From the NCBI RefSeq assembly GCF_014863605.1, contig NZ_CP062252.1, positions 1,683,001 through 1,747,000 of the forward strand: 64,000 bases of DNA, read 5' to 3'. This document shows positions 8,664 through 16,570 of this stretch, one piece after another. The notes below the pieces were generated by a model. That model did not search any database. It had not been told where the DNA came from and saw only the letters and a program-made list of their open reading frames with translations. A program made the translations under genes and the position numbers. Origin of the DNA: Pseudomonas allokribbensis (GTDB taxonomy: Bacteria; Pseudomonadota; Gammaproteobacteria; Pseudomonadales; Pseudomonadaceae). How positions within the stretch are numbered: the first letter of the stretch is position 1; the number at the start of each line of letters is the position of its first letter.

Positions 8664-10004
8664 TCAGGGCTGAACAACGGCCCCCGGCTCCAGCGGCAAT
8701 TCAAGACTGGCCACAAACCCGCCCTGCGGGTGATTGGCCAGCACCAGTGTCCCGCCATGTCGCTCGGCCGCTCGCCGGGCGATCGCCAGGCCCAGGCCAT
8801 GCCCGGCCGCAGTCTGCCCCGGTGCCCGATAAAACGGTTCGCCCAACTGATTCAAATGTTCGGCCTGCACCCCCGGCCCGTGGTCGCGCACGCTGACAAC
8901 GATTCGCTCGCCCTGACGTGAAGCCTGCATTTCGATCGACTGCCCCACCGGGTTGAAGCGCTGGGCATTGCGCAGCAGGTTGTCCACGGCGCGCTCGATC
9001 ATGGTCGGCCACCCCGTCATGTTGAGCTGCGGTTCGGCCTCCAGGCGGACGGTCTGCTCCGGCGAGCCGAGTTGTGCGTCCTTTTGCAGAGAGCCCAGCA
9101 GAGCATTCAGGTCCACGGCTTCGGCACTGGCGTTGTCGGCGTCGACCCGCGCCAGCACCAGGATTTCGCTGATCAACGCTTCCAGTCGATCGCACTCGCG
9201 GGTCAGGCGTGGCCAGAGTTTTTCCCGTTCTTCCGGGCTCGCCCGTTCAGCCAGTGCCAGTGCGATGCGCAGACGTGCCAGCGGTGAGCGCAGCTCGTGG
9301 GACACGTCGCGCAGCAGTTGGCGCTGACTGCCGATCAGGCTTTGCAGGCGTGCGCCCATGCGGTTGAAATCGTTGGCGAGCACGCCGAACTCATCGCGAC
9401 GGTTGGCCAGTTTCGCCAGGCTGTTCTGCTGATAGGTGGTCTGCCCCAGATCGTGCACCGCGCCGCGCAAACGGCTGAGCGGACGGGTGATGGAGAAGGT
9501 CACCAGCAGGCTGAACAGGGTCAGCACCACCAATGCGATACCCAGCGCACTCAATGGCCAGAGCAGGCTTTCGCGGTGCCAGGCATCGAGTTCCGGATGC
9601 GGGATGCGGTAGATAAAGAGGTAGGTGTCGCCGCTTTTTTCGCTGGTGAATTCATCGGTCAGCCGTCGCCATGGCAGGCGTCGGTCGTCGTTGTTCTGCC
9701 GTGCTTCGAAGGCGGCCGCGCGACGGGGGAAGGTGCCACGCACCACGGGGTCGCCGCTCTCGTTCAGCACTTGCACGTCGATGTGGTATTGGCGTTTGCG
9801 TTGTTCGAGGATGTCCTGGGCGGCGTCTTCGCCCTGGGTTTCGTAGGTCTGCGTCCAGTCGGCGGCCAGGGTGTTGAGGCCCGGATGGCGGCTGAGGATC
9901 CACGCGTCCTGGTTGAGCATGTGCCCCAGCAGAATGGAAAGCCCTGCAACCAGAGCGATGGCCAGCCAGAAGCTCGCGAGAATACGCCAGAACAATGAAC
10001 GCAC
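8664..10004 (-). CDS. Sensor histidine kinase, CpxA-like
   Basis: The 446-residue kinase has a first membrane segment (about 8-28), a periplasmic sensor region to about 145, a second membrane segment (150-172), a HAMP linker (RDEFGVLANDFNRM), the phosphoacceptor His236 in VSHELRSPL and an HATPase with NLLRNAQRFNP, DHGPGV and GHGLGLAIARRA. It starts with GTG at 10002-10004 behind GAGGA. Upstream on the same strand are a Spy/CpxP-like gene and a CpxR-like response regulator, so it is very probably their cognate envelope-stress kinase. A Rho-independent terminator sits just before its ribosome-binding site. Confidence 0.88.
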   Translation of the reverse strand: MRSLFWRILASFWLAIALVAGLSILLGHMLNQDAWILSRHPGLNTLAADWTQTYETQGEDAAQDILEQRKRQYHIDVQVLNESGDPVVRGTFPRRAAAFEARQNNDDRRLPWRRLTDEFTSEKSGDTYLFIYRIPHPELDAWHRESLLWPLSALGIALVVLTLFSLLVTFSITRPLSRLRGAVHDLGQTTYQQNSLAKLANRRDEFGVLANDFNRMGARLQSLIGSQRQLLRDVSHELRSPLARLRIALALAERASPEEREKLWPRLTRECDRLEALISEILVLARVDADNASAEAVDLNALLGSLQKDAQLGSPEQTVRLEAEPQLNMTGWPTMIERAVDNLLRNAQRFNPVGQSIEMQASRQGERIVVSVRDHGPGVQAEHLNQLGEPFYRAPGQTAAGHGLGLAIARRAAERHGGTLVLANHPQGGFVASLELPLEPGAVVQP

Positions 10005-10017
10005 GGAAAGTCCTCAA

Positions 10018-10050
10018 ACAAAGAAAACCCAACGGCGGTGAGCCGTTGGG
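10018..10050 (-). terminator. Intrinsic terminator inside the Spy-kinase operon
   Basis: On the minus strand, a perfect 9-bp stem (CCCAACGGC / GCCGTTGGG, 10028-10050) with a 5-base loop is followed by TTTTCTT. It lies between the stop of the Spy-like gene (10072) and the kinase start (10004). It probably limits read-through so that the periplasmic protein is made in excess over the kinase. Confidence 0.7.
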
Positions 10051-10071
10051 TCGGGGCGTGACGCTAGAGCA

Positions 10072-10521
10072 TTATTGCGCCTTTTGCGGCTGTTGCGCTT
10101 TCCAGGCCTTGAATTCAGCCCATTCGGCGCGACGCTCGGCCTGTTTCTTCTGGATCTCGTCGAATTTCTTCTGTTGATCCGGCTTCAGCACGGCGCGGAC
10201 ATCGGATTCGGCTTTCTTGTGGTTGGCCGCCATCTCGTCTTTCATGGCTTTCTGGTCGGCTGGCGAGAGTTTCTCCAGGTATTTCTCGACCGTCTGCTTA
10301 CGTTCGTGCATCTGTTCGCCCATGATCTTGCGGATCTGCTCGCGCTGTTCACGGGACAGGTCCAACTGGCTGTACGGGCCTTTGCCGTGCATGCCGTGCA
10401 TCTGACCGCCGTGGCGCCAGCCACCGTCCGGCCCGCCCATCGGGCCACCATCCTGCGGCACGGCCATGGCGACGGTTGGCAGAGCGGCAGCGAACATCAG
10501 AGCGATAAGAGTCTTGCGCAT
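10072..10521 (-). CDS. Spy/CpxP family periplasmic chaperone-like protein
   Basis: From the ATG at 10519-10521 the product is 149 residues with a clear signal peptide (MRKTLIALMFAAALPTVAMA). After a Gly/His/Met-rich stretch comes a helical domain with two LTXXQ-like repeats typical of Spy/CpxP: LDLSREQREQIRKIM and LSPADQKAMKDEM, plus LKPDQQKKFDEI. These proteins are periplasmic ATP-independent chaperones and negative modulators of Cpx-type kinases. The gene lies between its presumed regulator and kinase, downstream of a CpxR-box-like repeat. The His/Met-rich N-terminus might bind metal, but that is only inference. Confidence 0.85.
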   Translation of the reverse strand: MRKTLIALMFAAALPTVAMAVPQDGGPMGGPDGGWRHGGQMHGMHGKGPYSQLDLSREQREQIRKIMGEQMHERKQTVEKYLEKLSPADQKAMKDEMAANHKKAESDVRAVLKPDQQKKFDEIQKKQAERRAEWAEFKAWKAQQPQKAQ

Positions 10522-10603
10522 GGTGTATCTCCTTGTCTCGTTCCCGGTACGTTCCGGATGAGTCCAGATTACGGAGATCAAGGTCAGCGGCGGTCAGCGC
10601 TGG

Positions 10604-10619
10604 GTAAAGCTTGGGTAAA
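10604..10619. promoter_or_regulatory. CpxR-box-like direct repeat
   Basis: Two copies of GTAAA (10604-10608 and 10615-10619) are separated by 6 bases on the plus strand, close to the E. coli CpxR consensus GTAAA-N5-GTAAA. The site lies about 85 bases upstream of the Spy-like start, between it and the response-regulator gene, which suggests autoregulation of spy and the kinase. Confidence 0.5.
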
Positions 10620-10620
10620 G

Positions 10621-10648
10621 ACGCTTTGTCATCAAACTGACAAAGCGT
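10621..10648 (-). terminator. Stem-loop after the response regulator gene
   Basis: A perfect 11-bp inverted repeat (10621-10631 with 10638-10648) with a 6-base loop lies 15 bases after the response-regulator stop. Only a short CTTT follows, so it is a weak or Rho-assisted terminator at best. Confidence 0.45.
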
Positions 10649-10662
10649 CCGGGTGCGGGGAT

Positions 10663-11340
10663 TCAGAGGCTGTAATAGTAGCCGCGGCTGCGCAGGGCGA
10701 CGATGCGCGGGCGGCCGTCGGCGTGGGGGCCGATCTTCTTGCGCAGGTTGCTGACGTGCATGTCCAGGCTGCGGTCGTACAGGGTCAGCTTGCGGCCGAG
10801 GGCGATCTGCGCCAGTTCCTGTTTGTCCAGCGGCTCGCCGGGTTGCTTGAGCAGGGCTTCGAGCAGACGGCTTTCGGAAACGGTGAGGGTGAATTCCTTC
10901 TCGTCGATGCTGACCACGCCACGCACCGGGCTGAAACTCAAATCACCCAACTCAAGTTGGGTCGAGACGGCGGCCGGGTGACTGCGGCGCAGCACAGCGC
11001 GCAGGCGCGCGGTGAGCTCGCGCGGGTCGCACGGTTTGGCCAGGTAATCGTCGGCGCCCAGTTCCAGGCCGAGGATGCGATCCAGCGGCTCGCCGCGAGC
11101 CGAGAGCATCAGCACCGGCAGGTCGGGGTGGTCGTTGCGCAGTTGCTTGAGCAGTTCCAGACCGCTGCCGTCAGGGAGCATCACGTCCAGCACCACGGCG
11201 GCAGGCGCGGTCTCGGCCAGTGCCTTGCGGGCGCTCTGGCCGTCGTGACACGCACGGACCTGAAAGCCTTCCTGGCTCAGCCAACTGCTCAGGAGCTCAC
11301 ACAGCTCCTCGTCATCATCAATCAGTAACAGCTCGCTCAT
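10663..11340 (-). CDS. OmpR/CpxR family response regulator
   Basis: This is a standard 225-residue OmpR-type regulator. The receiver domain has the acidic pocket (Asp8-Asp9-Asp10), the phosphoacceptor Asp52 in VVLDVMLPDGSG, and the switch Lys in DDYLAKPCDPREL. The C-terminal winged helix has SESRLLEALLKQPGEPLDKQEL and DMHVSNLRKKIGP. Its neighbours (a Spy/CpxP-like protein and a CpxA-like kinase) make it the CpxR-type regulator of this locus. It probably binds the GTAAA repeat just downstream of its own gene. Confidence 0.9.
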   Translation of the reverse strand: MSELLLIDDDEELCELLSSWLSQEGFQVRACHDGQSARKALAETAPAAVVLDVMLPDGSGLELLKQLRNDHPDLPVLMLSARGEPLDRILGLELGADDYLAKPCDPRELTARLRAVLRRSHPAAVSTQLELGDLSFSPVRGVVSIDEKEFTLTVSESRLLEALLKQPGEPLDKQELAQIALGRKLTLYDRSLDMHVSNLRKKIGPHADGRPRIVALRSRGYYYSL

Positions 11341-11347
11341 GACTCAC

Positions 11348-11758
11348 TCAATTTAGCCATTGTCGACGTTTTCGACTTGCACCACTGGCAAAGATACCGC
11401 AGAGCAGGGCCAATAGCGCTACCCCGGCACCGGTGACGAACCATTGCTGCTGTTCGGTCAGCAGGCGCGGCAGCGGGCTGGCCTGGGCTTCCTTGAGTTG
11501 CAGCTTCAGGCGCTGGTTCTCTTGGCGCAACCGGGCAAGCTGGGCGCTTTCGCGGGTGTTGTCGGCATCTTGCAGTTGTTTGCTCAGTTCTTCCCGCTGC
11601 TGCTCGCTGGCCTTCAGGCGCTGCTGCAACTCGGTGATCTGGCTGCCGGCGCTCAACGAAAGCGGCGTGGAGTTGCCGCTTTCGGTGGTTTCTACACCAT
11701 GGGCGGGCGCCACGATCGACAACGTGACCAACATCAGACACAACGGACCCTTGCGCAT
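11348..11758 (-). CDS. Coiled-coil single-pass membrane protein of unknown function
   Basis: From the ATG at 11756-11758 (AGGAG upstream) the product is 136 residues. It has a signal peptide (MRKGPLCLMLVTLSIVAPAHG), a central coiled coil rich in Gln, Glu, Lys and Leu (about residues 38-90), and one hydrophobic segment (about 105-127) followed by a basic tail RKRR. The layout suggests a periplasmic coiled coil anchored in the inner membrane. It ends 7 bases upstream of the response-regulator gene, so it may be co-transcribed with it. I recognise no catalytic motif. Confidence 0.75.
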   Translation of the reverse strand: MRKGPLCLMLVTLSIVAPAHGVETTESGNSTPLSLSAGSQITELQQRLKASEQQREELSKQLQDADNTRESAQLARLRQENQRLKLQLKEAQASPLPRLLTEQQQWFVTGAGVALLALLCGIFASGASRKRRQWLN

Positions 11759-11879
11759 CGCGACTCCTGTTACCAAATGGATATTGGGCAGGTTGTCGGC
11801 CGGCAAACGAGAATAATGAGCGATTGAGAACGCGATGAACCGACAAGGTTCATCGCGTGGGGACACGGGCGGGGGAAAG

Positions 11880-12179
11880 TTACGGCAGGACTTGCTTGAA
11901 CGGCTTCACGACAACATTGGCGTAGACACCGGCGGCGATGTACGGATCGGCATCGGCCCAGGCTTGCGCAGCGCTCAGGGAGTCGAATTCGGCGACGATC
12001 AGGCTGCCGGTGAAACCCGCAGCGCCCGGATCATTGTTGTCGACGGCCGGGTGCGGGCCGGCCAGGACGATGCGGCCTTCGCCCTTGAGCACTTGCAGGC
12101 GTTCAAGGTGGGCCGGGCGGGCGGCGAGGCGCGCGTCCAGGGAGTTGGCGACGTCGGTGGCAATGATTGCGTAGAGCAT
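11880..12179 (-). CDS. yciI: YciI family protein
   Basis: At 99 residues, this is a full-length YciI/YCII-domain protein: [18 protein letters not shown] at the N-terminus, the conserved RPAHLERLQ His, and a C-terminal [25 protein letters not shown]. The fold is a ferredoxin-like dimer related to muconolactone isomerase; a His-Asp pair is proposed to be catalytic, but the activity in bacteria is not settled. It begins one base after the yciB stop codon, a gene pair conserved in many gamma-proteobacteria, which makes co-transcription nearly certain. Confidence 0.9.
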   Translation of the reverse strand: MLYAIIATDVANSLDARLAARPAHLERLQVLKGEGRIVLAGPHPAVDNNDPGAAGFTGSLIVAEFDSLSAAQAWADADPYIAAGVYANVVVKPFKQVLP

Positions 12180-12180
12180 G

Positions 12181-12777
12181 TCAGTCCTCGGTTTTTGGCG
12201 TTGTGGTATCGGCGTCGTGCAGGTGACGGGTCAGGTAGATGCCCTGAGCGACCAAGAACAGCACGGTCAGGCCCAGGCTGCCGAATACCTTGAAGTCCAC
12301 CCAGTAGTCCTGGAAGGTGAAAGCGACGAACAGGTTGGCGGCGCCGCAGAACAGCAAGAAAGCGATCCAGGCGATGTTCAGGCGCGCCCAGATCGGTTCC
12401 GGCAGCGTCACTGCGTGACCCATGATGCGTTTGATCAGCAGGCGGTCACCGATGAAATGGCTGCCGAGGAAGGCCAGGGCGAACAGCCAGTTGACCACCG
12501 GGGCTTTCCACTTCAGGAAGGTTTCGCTGTGGAAGGCCAGGGTCAGGCTGCCGAACACGAGGCAGGCAATCAGGGTCAACCACTGGCTCTTTTCCAGCTT
12601 GCGCTGCTTGATGAAGAGCGCGCCATAGACCACCAGGGAGCTCATGATCAGCACAGCGGTGGCGCTGTAAATGCCGCCAACCGTCAACTCATGACCGGCG
12701 ACGTCGACGGTGCGTGGATCGAGTTTGTAGACGATGAAGAACAGCAGAAGCGGGATGAAATCGATGAATTGTTTCAC
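12181..12777 (-). CDS. yciB: Inner-membrane-spanning protein YciB (septation protein A)
   Basis: The family begins with [14 protein letters not shown], which here corresponds to a GTG at 12775-12777, giving 198 residues. An in-frame extension upstream is not conserved-looking. Five to six membrane segments follow, with [23 protein letters not shown] and the C-terminal [30 protein letters not shown] characteristic of YciB/IspA-IspZ proteins, which affect cell division and envelope synthesis. It is upstream of yciI on the same strand and divergent from the PHP gene. Confidence 0.92.
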   Translation of the reverse strand: MKQFIDFIPLLLFFIVYKLDPRTVDVAGHELTVGGIYSATAVLIMSSLVVYGALFIKQRKLEKSQWLTLIACLVFGSLTLAFHSETFLKWKAPVVNWLFALAFLGSHFIGDRLLIKRIMGHAVTLPEPIWARLNIAWIAFLLFCGAANLFVAFTFQDYWVDFKVFGSLGLTVLFLVAQGIYLTRHLHDADTTTPKTED

Positions 12778-12864
12778 AGTGAGAGCCAGAAGCTGGATGT
12801 GGCGGCATAATAACAAACATATGGGCGCGCGATAGCGCCAGCTGATTTGAGGTTACACATCCCC

Positions 12865-13728
12865 GTGAATGTTGATTTGCACTGCCACAGCACGGCCTCC
12901 GATGGCGCCCTGGCGCCTGCGGCACTGGTTGCGCGTGCGTTCGAGAACGGCGTGCGAGTCCTGGCCCTGACCGATCACGATACCCTCGAAGGCCTGGCCG
13001 AGGCGCGCATTGCGGCCACGAAATTGGGGATGCAATTGGTCAACGGCGTCGAGCTGTCCTGCACCTGGGGCGGTGCCACCATTCATGTGCTGGGCTACGG
13101 TTTCGACGTCAACGCCGCGCCATTGGTCGAGGCGATTGCGAAGCTGCACGATGGCCGCTGGCTACGGTCTGAAGAAATAAGCCGCAAGCTCGCCCTCAAG
13201 GGCATGCCGAATGCGCTCGACGGCGCGCGGCAGATCCAGCAGGAACTGGGCGACAGCGGCAACGCGCCGGCCCGTCCGCATTTCGCTGACTGGATGGTGC
13301 GTGAAGGTTTTGTAAAGGATCGCGCCGAGGCGTTTCGTAAATGGCTCGGCGCCGGCAAGCTGGGGGACGTCAAGCAACACTGGCCGACCCTCGAAGACAC
13401 CGTTGGCACGCTGCGCGCCGCCGGGGCGTGGGTCAGTCTGGCGCATCCCTGGCACTACGATTTCACGCGCAGCAAGCGCCGAAAGCTGATTGCCGACTAT
13501 ATTCAAGCGGGCGGGCATGCGATCGAAGTGGTCAACGGTCATCAGCCTGCGGAACAGGTGGGCAGCCTTGCAATCCTTGCCCGTGAGTTCGGTCTGCTGG
13601 TCAGCGCCGGCAGTGATTTCCATGGCCCTGGTGGCTGGTCCGAGATCGGCCAGTACCGGCCGGTGCCGGAGGACCTTCCACCCCTGTGGTGTCGGTTCAA
13701 ACATGACACAGTTATTGCCGCCGTCTGA
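12865..13728 (+). CDS. PHP domain phosphoesterase (RNase AM / TrpH-like)
   Basis: I place the start at GTG 12865, giving the family-typical MNVDLHCHST opening and 287 residues; a TTG six codons earlier is the alternative. PHP-domain metal motifs are present: DLHCHSTASDG, LTDHDTLEGL, GVELSC, AHPWHYDF and GSDFHGP. E. coli YciV/RNase AM is a 3',5'-nucleoside bisphosphate phosphatase and 5'-3' exonuclease that matures rRNA 5' ends; the same activity is likely here. It overlaps or adjoins the YciO-like gene (13742), a pair also linked in E. coli. Confidence 0.87.
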   Translation: MNVDLHCHSTASDGALAPAALVARAFENGVRVLALTDHDTLEGLAEARIAATKLGMQLVNGVELSCTWGGATIHVLGYGFDVNAAPLVEAIAKLHDGRWLRSEEISRKLALKGMPNALDGARQIQQELGDSGNAPARPHFADWMVREGFVKDRAEAFRKWLGAGKLGDVKQHWPTLEDTVGTLRAAGAWVSLAHPWHYDFTRSKRRKLIADYIQAGGHAIEVVNGHQPAEQVGSLAILAREFGLLVSAGSDFHGPGGWSEIGQYRPVPEDLPPLWCRFKHDTVIAAV

Positions 13729-13741
13729 ACAGGTAGAGAAT

Positions 13742-14371
13742 GTGAGTCAATTTTTCCAGATCCATCCGGAAAACCCGCAAGCGCGCCTGATCAAACAGGC
13801 GGTCGAAATCATCCGCAAAGGCGGGGTGGTGGTCTATCCAACGGACTCTTCCTACGCAATCGGTTGCCAGATCGGCGACAAGAACGGCATCGAGCGCGTT
13901 CGTCGCCTGCGTCAGCTCGACGAAAAGCACAACTTCGCGCTGATCTGCAGCGACCTGTCGCAACTGGGCAATTACGCCAAGATCGACACCGGCACCTTCC
14001 GTATTCTCAAGGCTCATTTGCCGGGGCCTTACACGTTCATTCTCAATGCCACCCGCGAAGTGCCACGGCTGTTGCTGCACCCGAAGAAGCGCACCATCGG
14101 CCTGCGGGTGCCGAGCCATCCGATCGCTTTGGCGTTGCTTGCCGAACTGGGCGAGCCGCTGATGAGCGTGACCTTGATCATGCCGGGCGATGAAGACCCG
14201 CTGAGCGATCCGTACGAAATGCGCCAGTTGCTCGAGCATCAAGTGGACCTGATCATCGACGGCGGTTTCGGCGGCATCAAGGCCTCCACCGTGATTGACC
14301 TGACCGGCGACGATCCGGAAGTGGTCCGCGTCGGTTGCGGCGATCCGGCTCCGTTCATGGTCGAGGCCTGA
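13742..14371 (+). CDS. L-threonylcarbamoyladenylate synthase-like protein (YciO/Sua5 family)
   Basis: The GTG at 13742 gives the usual MSQFFQIHPENPQ start and 209 residues. The YrdC-type fold is marked by GGVVVYPTDSSYAIGC near the N-terminus, the KxR-like RLRQLDEKHNFALIC, LPGPYTFIL and the RVPSHPIALALL segment. It belongs to the YciO branch, whose members have the YrdC fold but weak or unclear threonylcarbamoyl-AMP synthase activity. The gene lies between the PHP phosphoesterase and scpA, with the scpA ATG starting on the base after its stop codon. Confidence 0.85.
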   Translation: MSQFFQIHPENPQARLIKQAVEIIRKGGVVVYPTDSSYAIGCQIGDKNGIERVRRLRQLDEKHNFALICSDLSQLGNYAKIDTGTFRILKAHLPGPYTFILNATREVPRLLLHPKKRTIGLRVPSHPIALALLAELGEPLMSVTLIMPGDEDPLSDPYEMRQLLEHQVDLIIDGGFGGIKASTVIDLTGDDPEVVRVGCGDPAPFMVEA

Positions 14372-15190
14372 ATGTCCGCAGTGGAAACCGTTGATCCCCA
14401 GGCCGGTGCCCAGCAGGAACTGCCGTTTGCCATGGTCTATGGCCAGGCCGTCACGGAAATGCCGCTGGACCTGTACATCCCGCCGGACGCCCTGGAAGTC
14501 TTCCTCGAAGCCTTCGAAGGCCCGCTCGATCTGCTGCTGTACCTGATCCGCAAACAGAACATCAACATCCTCGACATCCCGGTGGCGGAAATCACCCGCC
14601 AGTACATGGGCTATGTCGAGTTGATGCAGTCGGTGCGCCTGGAACTGGCCGCCGAGTATCTGGTGATGGCGGCGATGCTGGCCGAGATCAAGTCGCGGAT
14701 GCTGCTGCCCCGGGCCGAAACCGTCGAAGAGGAAGAGGACGACCCGCGCGCCGAACTGATCCGCCGCCTGCAGGAATACGAACGCTTCAAGGCCGCTGCC
14801 GAAGGCATCGACGGTCTGAGTCGGGTCGGTCGCGACGTGATCGTGCCCAAGCTTGATGCCCCGGAAGCCCGGGCGCGCAAACTGTTGCCGGACGTGGCGC
14901 TGGAAGAAATATTGATGTCCATGGCCGAAGTGCTGCGCCGTGGCGACATGTTCGAAAGCCATCAGGTCAGCCGCGAGGCACTGTCCACCCGCGAACGCAT
15001 GAGCGACGTGCTGGAACGGCTCAAGGGTGCCGGATTTGTGCCGTTCGTCGAGCTGTTCACCGCCGAGGAAGGTCGGCTCGGTGTGGTGGTGACCTTCATG
15101 GCGATCCTTGAACTGGTCAAGGAATCCTTGGTCGAGCTGGTGCAGAATGAGCCGTTCGCCGCGATCCACGTGCGAGCCCGAGCCGAATAA
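14372..15190 (+). CDS. scpA: Segregation and condensation protein A
   Basis: This 272-residue kleisin has the ScpA hallmark FEGPLDLLLYLIRKQNINILDIPVAEIT near residues 49-75, MLAEIKSRMLLPR near 105-117, and a C-terminal winged-helix segment (FVPFVELFTAEEGRLGVVVTFMAILELVKE). ScpA bridges the SMC heads and recruits ScpB in the bacterial condensin that compacts and segregates chromosomes. The ATG directly follows the stop of the YciO-like gene, and scpB starts 11 bases after its end. It has a ~40-residue N-terminal extension common in pseudomonads. Confidence 0.94.
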   Translation: MSAVETVDPQAGAQQELPFAMVYGQAVTEMPLDLYIPPDALEVFLEAFEGPLDLLLYLIRKQNINILDIPVAEITRQYMGYVELMQSVRLELAAEYLVMAAMLAEIKSRMLLPRAETVEEEEDDPRAELIRRLQEYERFKAAAEGIDGLSRVGRDVIVPKLDAPEARARKLLPDVALEEILMSMAEVLRRGDMFESHQVSREALSTRERMSDVLERLKGAGFVPFVELFTAEEGRLGVVVTFMAILELVKESLVELVQNEPFAAIHVRARAE

Positions 15191-15201
15191 CGAGTCCCGA
15201 T

Positions 15202-16221
15202 ATGAACCTGAGTGAACCCCGCGAGCTGGCGCCCCTGCTTGAAGCCTTTCTGTTGGCCTCGGGAAAGCCGCAAACCCTTGAACGCCTGTACGAGTTGTTC
15301 GAGGAAGGCGAACGGCCGGAACCGCCGGTCTTCAAGAAGGCACTGACCCTGCTCGGCAAGTCCTGCGAGGGGCGGGCGTTCGAGCTCGTGGAGGTTGCCT
15401 CCGGCTATCGCCTGCAGATCCGCGAGAAGTTCGCGCCATGGGTCGGCCGCCTGTGGGAAGAGCGCCCGCAGCGTTATTCCCGGGCCCTGCTGGAAACCAT
15501 GGCGTTGATTGCCTATCGCCAGCCGATCACCCGCGGCGAGATCGAAGACGTGCGTGGCGTGGCGGTCAACACCAACATCGTCAAGACGCTGATGGAGCGT
15601 GAGTGGATCCGCATCGTTGGTTACCGCGATGTGCCGGGCAAGCCGGCGATGTTCGCCACCACCAAGCTGTTTCTCGATCACTTCAACCTCAAGAGCCTCG
15701 ACGAGTTGCCGCCGCTGGCCGAGCTGCGTGAGATCGAGCCGGATCCGGTGCTCGACTTCGACGACGCTCCAGTGCCGCCGGGCTTGCAGGAACTGGCCGA
15801 TGCCAGCGCCGAGCCGGAAGAGCCGAAGGAGGAAACCAGTTTCCACACGCTGCTGCTGGAACTGGACAGCATGGAGGAGGGGATCAAGACCGACTTCGAC
15901 GATTTGCTGCGTGACGTCGCGGATGGCGAGCCGATGCCGTCGGGGTTTGAGTCCGATTCGGTCGAAGCGCCGGTCGAGCCCGAAGCAGAGCCGGAGGCCG
16001 ATTTTGAGCCTGAATCGGAATTTGAGCCTGAGTTTGAGCCCGAGCCCGAGCAGGAAGACGATGTGCTCGGCGTGGCCGAAGCCCGGGAAAAACTGTTGGC
16101 CGCCGTCGCCCGGCTTGAACAGCCCGCTCCAGATCCGGAACCAGAACTGAGCGAAGAAGAAGCCGAAGCCCGGGCACTGGCCGAAGCCATCGAAGCCGAA
16201 CGCCGCGAGTTCGAAGATTGA
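15202..16221 (+). CDS. scpB: Segregation and condensation protein B
   Basis: Residues 1-190 form the two winged-helix domains of ScpB: LLEAFLLASGKPQTLERL at the start and YSRALLETMALIAYRQPITRGEIEDVRGVAVNTNIVKTL in the middle. Residues ~190-339 are a long acidic tail rich in Glu, Pro and Asp, with a run of EPE-type repeats around residues 253-290; E. coli-like or Gram-positive ScpB proteins lack this. ScpB dimers bind ScpA in the Smc-ScpAB complex. The tail probably is disordered. Confidence 0.93.
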   Translation: MNLSEPRELAPLLEAFLLASGKPQTLERLYELFEEGERPEPPVFKKALTLLGKSCEGRAFELVEVASGYRLQIREKFAPWVGRLWEERPQRYSRALLETMALIAYRQPITRGEIEDVRGVAVNTNIVKTLMEREWIRIVGYRDVPGKPAMFATTKLFLDHFNLKSLDELPPLAELREIEPDPVLDFDDAPVPPGLQELADASAEPEEPKEETSFHTLLLELDSMEEGIKTDFDDLLRDVADGEPMPSGFESDSVEAPVEPEAEPEADFEPESEFEPEFEPEPEQEDDVLGVAEAREKLLAAVARLEQPAPDPEPELSEEEAEARALAEAIEAERREFED

Positions 16222-16223
16222 GC

Positions 16224-16415
16224 ATGAGCTCAACCAAGGACCCGTGCATCAGCCTTTGCAAGTTCAGCGACGACGTCTGTCTCGGCTGCGGTCGCAGCAA
16301 GCGCGAGATCAGGGCCTGGAAGAAACTCGACAAGGACGACAAGCGCACGGTGCTCGCCGAAGCTTCGCTGCGCCTGATCAAGCTCGGTGCCACCGGTCGG
16401 CGGAAAAAGAAATAA
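16224..16415 (+). CDS. DUF1289 domain-containing small cysteine-rich protein
   Basis: The 63-residue protein has the DUF1289 cysteine pattern C-x3-C-x6-C-x2-C (residues ~8-22, CISLCKFSDDVCLGCGRS) followed by a conserved EIRAWKKL and a basic tail. The four cysteines suggest a small metal or iron-sulfur site, though no function is established. The ATG at 16224 lies 2 bases after the scpB stop, so it is the last gene of the scpAB transcript. Confidence 0.85.
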   Translation: MSSTKDPCISLCKFSDDVCLGCGRSKREIRAWKKLDKDDKRTVLAEASLRLIKLGATGRRKKK

Positions 16416-16517
16416 CCTTGCCCTGATCGACTAGTCTCTGATGCGCGAACGAACACATCCGCGTATGATTCGCGACCCTTCGGCGATCCCTTCGCCCGAA
16501 AACCCAGATTTCAACGT

Positions 16518-16546
16518 TTCAGCGGGCTCAATCCTGAGCCGCTGAA
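16518..16546 (+). promoter_or_regulatory. Stem-loop in the rluB leader
   Basis: TTCAGCGGGCTC (16518-16529) can pair with GAGCCGCTGAA (16536-16546) with one bulged G and a short loop. It lies about 25 bases upstream of the rluB start. It could be an mRNA structure or part of a promoter-proximal attenuator; no T-run follows. Confidence 0.3.
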
Positions 16547-16570
16547 CAGACCACACCGGGAGGTGCCCAG

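Noticed and set aside
11348..11758. Homology label as an initiation factor IF-2-like protein
   Set aside because: The Gln/Glu/Lys coiled coil gives low-complexity similarity only; the protein is secreted and membrane-anchored and has no GTPase motif.
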